From NCBI GenBank assembly GCA_030036975.1, contig JASHSE010000437.1, forward strand, positions 1 to 8,005: 8,005 nucleotides of DNA. The letters run 5' to 3'. The notes below the pieces were generated by a model. That model searched no databases. It was not told the DNA's origin and saw only the letters and a list, made by a program, of their open reading frames with translations. The stretch is from Xanthobacteraceae bacterium (GTDB lineage Bacteria > Pseudomonadota > Alphaproteobacteria > Rhizobiales > Xanthobacteraceae). Made by a program: the position numbers and the translations under genes. Positions 5,811 through 8,005 of the stretch are shown in pieces (the first letter of the stretch is position 1; the number at the start of each line of letters is the position of its first letter).

Positions 5811-6317
5811 TCAAAAATCCTCCGCGCGGAAATGGCCGCTTTTGCCGCCGCGCTTTTCGACGAGCCGGATGCCTTCGATGCGCATGCCGCGCTCGACTGC
5901 CTTGACCATGTCGTAGATGGTGAGGCAGGCGACCGAAACGGCAGTCAACGCTTCCATCTCGACGCCGGTCTGGCCCAACACCCTGACCTCCGCCCGCACC
6001 GTGATACCGGGCAGCTTGGCATCGGGCGCGAGATCGACCTTGACCTTCGTCAACGCCAGCGGATGGCACAGCGGGATCAATTCGTGGGTCCGCTTCGCCG
6101 CCATGATGCCGGCGACGCGCGCAGCGCCCAACACGTCGCCCTTCTTGGCGTTGCCGCTTTGCACGATCTTGAGCGTCTGCAGCCGCATGCGCACGCGGCC
6201 TTCGGCGATGGCGACGCGCTCGGTCGCGGGCTTTGCCGACACGTCCACCATGCGGGCATCGCCACCCGCGCCGAGATGACTCAGTCGTTTGTCTTTTTTG
6301 GCGGCGCGCCGGGCCAC
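5811..6317 (-). CDS. moaC: MoaC, cyclic pyranopterin monophosphate synthase
   Basis: The product is 168 residues from the chosen GTG. MoaC converts the MoaA product 3',8-cyclo-7,8-dihydro-GTP to cyclic pyranopterin monophosphate, the first stable intermediate of molybdenum cofactor synthesis. Family residues are in place: [14 protein letters not shown] (58-71), IPLCHPL with His85, GVEMEALTA (118-126) with Glu120 and Glu122, and YDMVKA (135-140) with Asp136 and Lys139, corresponding to the known E. coli active site. The start is uncertain. The GTG at 6317 has AGG seven bases upstream and begins like homologues ([14 protein letters not shown]). An ATG at 6332 would add five residues and overlap trpC by 11 bases but has no ribosome binding site, and a GTG at 6347 is also possible. 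With 6317 the gene starts four bases after the trpC stop. It is followed after two bases by moeA. Confidence 0.95.
   Translation of the reverse strand: MARRAAKKDKRLSHLGAGGDARMVDVSAKPATERVAIAEGRVRMRLQTLKIVQSGNAKKGDVLGAARVAGIMAAKRTHELIPLCHPLALTKVKVDLAPDAKLPGITVRAEVRVLGQTGVEMEALTAVSVACLTIYDMVKAVERGMRIEGIRLVEKRGGKSGHFRAEDF
5818..5823 (-). promoter_or_regulatory. Ribosome binding site of moeA inside the moaC 3' end
   Basis: GGAGGA on the minus strand lies nine bases before the GTG at 5808, within the last codons of moaC. It supports the short MoeA start and coupling of translation between the two genes. Confidence 0.65.
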
Positions 6318-6321
6318 GGCA

Positions 6322-7137
6322 CTACCTGGCATGGGCGAGCGCCGCACTCGGCGCGAGCAAAGCGCGGGTCGCGGCGGCCACGTCGTCCTGCCGCATCAAG
6401 CTTTCACCGACCAGAAAGGCCGCAATGCCGGCCTTGGCGAGCCGGGCCAAATCCTGTGGCGAGAAGATGCCGCTTTCACCGACGCTGATGCGACCGCGCG
6501 GCACCAGCGGCGCGAGCCTCTCGCATGTGATCAATGTGGTCTCGAAGGTTTTCAGATTGCGATTGTTGATGCCGATCAGCCGCGATTTCAGGCGCAACGC
6601 GCGGTCAAGTTCGTCACGATCGTGGACTTCGACGAGCGCGTCCATGCCGAATGCGAATGCCGCCGCTTCGAGCTCCGCCGCGCGGGTATCGTCGATGGCC
6701 GCCATGATGATGAGGATGCAGTCGGCGCCGGCGGCGCGCGCCTCCGCCACCTGGTAGACGTCGTAGAAAAAATCCTTGCGCAACACCGGCAGCGCCATGG
6801 CGGCGCGCGCGGCGCGCAAATCATCGAGGCTACCTTGGAACGACGGTCCGTCGGTCAAAACCGACAGGCAGGCGGCGCCGCCGGCCGCATAGGCCTTGGC
6901 GAGCTGAGGTGGATCGAAATCGGCGCGGATCAATCCCTTTGACGGGCTTGCCTGCTTGATCTCGGCGATCAGGGCGTATTGGCCGGCCGCGCGACGCCGC
7001 TCGAGCGCAGCCAAAAAACCGCGCGGCGGTGACGCCGCTTTGGCCTCGTCCGCGACCGCGTCGAACGGGCGGGCGCGCTTGGCCGCGGCGATTTCCTCGC
7101 GCTTGTAGGCCGCGATCCTGGCCAGGATGTCAGCCAT
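6322..7137 (-). CDS. trpC: TrpC, indole-3-glycerol phosphate synthase
   Basis: The product is 271 residues, a stand-alone synthase of normal length (not fused to TrpF). It closes the indole ring, turning 1-(o-carboxyphenylamino)-1-deoxyribulose 5-phosphate into indole-3-glycerol phosphate with loss of CO2 and water. The TIM-barrel catalytic residues are all visible: Glu59 and Lys61 in [11 protein letters not shown], Lys121 in LRKDFF, Glu170 in VEVHD, Asn191 in GINNRNL, and Glu221-Ser222 in GESGI. The second phosphate-binding loop FLVGESLM (241-248) follows. The start is an ATG overlapping the trpD stop by eight bases (ATGGCTGA); there is no strong Shine-Dalgarno, so coupling to trpD translation is likely. 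The next gene is moaC. Confidence 0.97.
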   Translation of the reverse strand: MADILARIAAYKREEIAAAKRARPFDAVADEAKAASPPRGFLAALERRRAAGQYALIAEIKQASPSKGLIRADFDPPQLAKAYAAGGAACLSVLTDGPSFQGSLDDLRAARAAMALPVLRKDFFYDVYQVAEARAAGADCILIIMAAIDDTRAAELEAAAFAFGMDALVEVHDRDELDRALRLKSRLIGINNRNLKTFETTLITCERLAPLVPRGRISVGESGIFSPQDLARLAKAGIAAFLVGESLMRQDDVAAATRALLAPSAALAHAR

Positions 7138-8005
7138 CGTTCGACACCACGATCAGCCGGTCGAGCCGGCCTTCGGCTTCGCCGGATTCCAGCGATTTGG
7201 TCGCAAGATGAAAGCCCGCCTGCAAATCCTTGGCCTTGCCGGCGACCACCAAAGCCGCCGCGGCGTTGAACAGCGCCACGTCGCGGAACGGGCTCGGCTT
7301 GCCTTCGAGCACGTCTTCGACCGCTTGGGCATTCGCCGCCGCGTCGCCGCCGCGCAGCTGCTCCGGTTTTACGCGCGGCAGGCCGACGTCCTCCGGCGCG
7401 ATCTCGAAACTGCGGATTTTGCCGTCTTCGAGCGCGGCCACGCTGGTCGGACCGGAGGTCGTGATCTCGTCGAGCCCGTCGGAGCCATGGACCACCCAGG
7501 CGCGATCGGTGCCGAGATTTTTCAGAACCTGCGCCAGCGGCTCGGTCCATTGCCGCGAAAACACCCCGACGATCTGCCGGCGCACGCCGGCCGGATTGGA
7601 CAGCGGCCCGAGCAGATTGAAGATGGTGCGGGTGCCGAGCTCGAGCCGCGTCGGGCCGACGTTCTTCATCGCCGGATGGTGCGCGGGCGCAAACATGAAG
7701 CCGATGCCGGCTTCTTTGATGCAATGGGCGATCTTGTCCGGATCGAGATCGATGTTGACGCCGAGCGCGGTGAGCACGTCGGCGGCGCCCGAGCGCGACG
7801 ACAGCGCGCGATTGCCATGCTTGGCAACCGGCACGCCGGCGCCGGCCACGATCAGCGCCGCGCAGGTCGAGATGTTGAACGAGCCCGACGCGTCGCCGCC
7901 GGTGCCGACCACGTCGATCGCCTGCGGCGGCGCGGCAACGCGCAGCATCTTGGCGCGCATCGCCGTGACCGCGCCGGTGATCTCGTCGACAGTCTCGCCG
8001 CGTAC
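7130..8005 (-). CDS. trpD: TrpD, anthranilate phosphoribosyltransferase (5' end outside window)
   Basis: The 291 residues at the C-terminal side are present. The frame is open to the right edge, so perhaps 45-50 N-terminal residues are missing compared with the usual length of about 340. TrpD joins anthranilate and PRPP to give N-(5-phosphoribosyl)anthranilate. Motifs, numbered from the first visible residue, are [17 protein letters not shown] (1-17), [16 protein letters not shown] (32-47, phosphoribosyl-binding glycine loop), [12 protein letters not shown] (62-73, the anthranilate/PRPP region), [15 protein letters not shown] (126-140) and HGSDGLDEI (173-181, metal-binding acidic pair). An in-frame ATG at 7960 lies within the conserved domain and is not the start. 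The stop overlaps trpC by eight bases. In related genomes trpE or trpG usually lies upstream. Confidence 0.96.
   Translation of the reverse strand, partial: VRGETVDEITGAVTAMRAKMLRVAAPPQAIDVVGTGGDASGSFNISTCAALIVAGAGVPVAKHGNRALSSRSGAADVLTALGVNIDLDPDKIAHCIKEAGIGFMFAPAHHPAMKNVGPTRLELGTRTIFNLLGPLSNPAGVRRQIVGVFSRQWTEPLAQVLKNLGTDRAWVVHGSDGLDEITTSGPTSVAALEDGKIRSFEIAPEDVGLPRVKPEQLRGGDAAANAQAVEDVLEGKPSPFRDVALFNAAAALVVAGKAKDLQAGFHLATKSLESGEAEGRLDRLIVVSNDG

Noticed and set aside
4330..5916. Long plus-strand open frame of 528 codons opposite moeA
   Set aside because: It runs antisense to moeA and into the end of omp, and its translation is rich in Arg, His and Gly without any family motif. It is a shadow of the codon bias of the minus-strand gene.
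5809..6069. Extension of MoeA by 87 residues upstream in the same frame
   Set aside because: The added residues are out-of-frame moaC sequence of low complexity, and the GTG at 5808 has a ribosome binding site and the family N-terminus.
1..8005. Novel defence system, prophage, CRISPR array or insertion sequence
   Set aside because: Nearly every base outside the short gaps belongs to recognised housekeeping or envelope genes. No transposase, integrase, nuclease cassette or regularly spaced repeat array is present.

Overview
The window is GC-rich chromosomal DNA. It reads like an alphaproteobacterium of the Bradyrhizobium / Rhodopseudomonas / Xanthobacteraceae part of the Hyphomicrobiales (Rhizobiales). 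Four things point there: the gene set and order (comEC, lexA, moeA, moaC, trpC, trpD); a LexA of 233 residues with the long linker typical of alphaproteobacteria; an SOS operator of the alphaproteobacterial direct-repeat type (GTTC-N7-GTTC); and an Omp31/Omp25-like outer membrane protein ending in GGPIATRY. No species can be named from this alone.

Layout from left to right. Positions 1-242 hold no gene I can support. comEC (243-2507, +) encodes a polytopic DNA-uptake channel protein whose C-terminal region lacks the usual metal-binding motif. The comEC-lexA gap is filled almost to the base by a pair of REP-like stem-loop units in inverted orientation (2509-2644). lexA (2648-3349, -) encodes the SOS repressor. 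It has its own promoter at 3416-3444, with a LexA box lying between the -35 and -10 elements. A gap of about 260 bases leads to an outer membrane beta-barrel gene (3704-4531, +), which ends in a clear intrinsic terminator (4556-4583). The rest is one tightly packed minus-strand operon, read trpD (5' end outside the window) - trpC - moaC - moeA, with junctions of 8 bases overlap, 4 bases gap (or 11 bases overlap) and 2 bases gap.

How the genes work together. TrpD and TrpC carry out consecutive steps of tryptophan synthesis (anthranilate to phosphoribosylanthranilate; CdRP to indole-3-glycerol phosphate). MoaC and MoeA act in molybdenum cofactor synthesis (cyclic pyranopterin formation; molybdate insertion). 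The two pathways are unrelated but share one transcript. From memory, this trp-moaC-moeA-lexA-comEC order is conserved in Bradyrhizobium relatives. Here the outer membrane protein gene sits in opposite orientation between moeA and lexA, so lexA is transcriptionally separate.

I see no CRISPR array, tRNA, rRNA, transposase, phage gene or defence system. The window is mostly ordinary core genome. The most interesting material is non-coding: the REP-like pair, the layered dyads at the lexA promoter, and the paired hairpins between the convergent omp and moeA genes.
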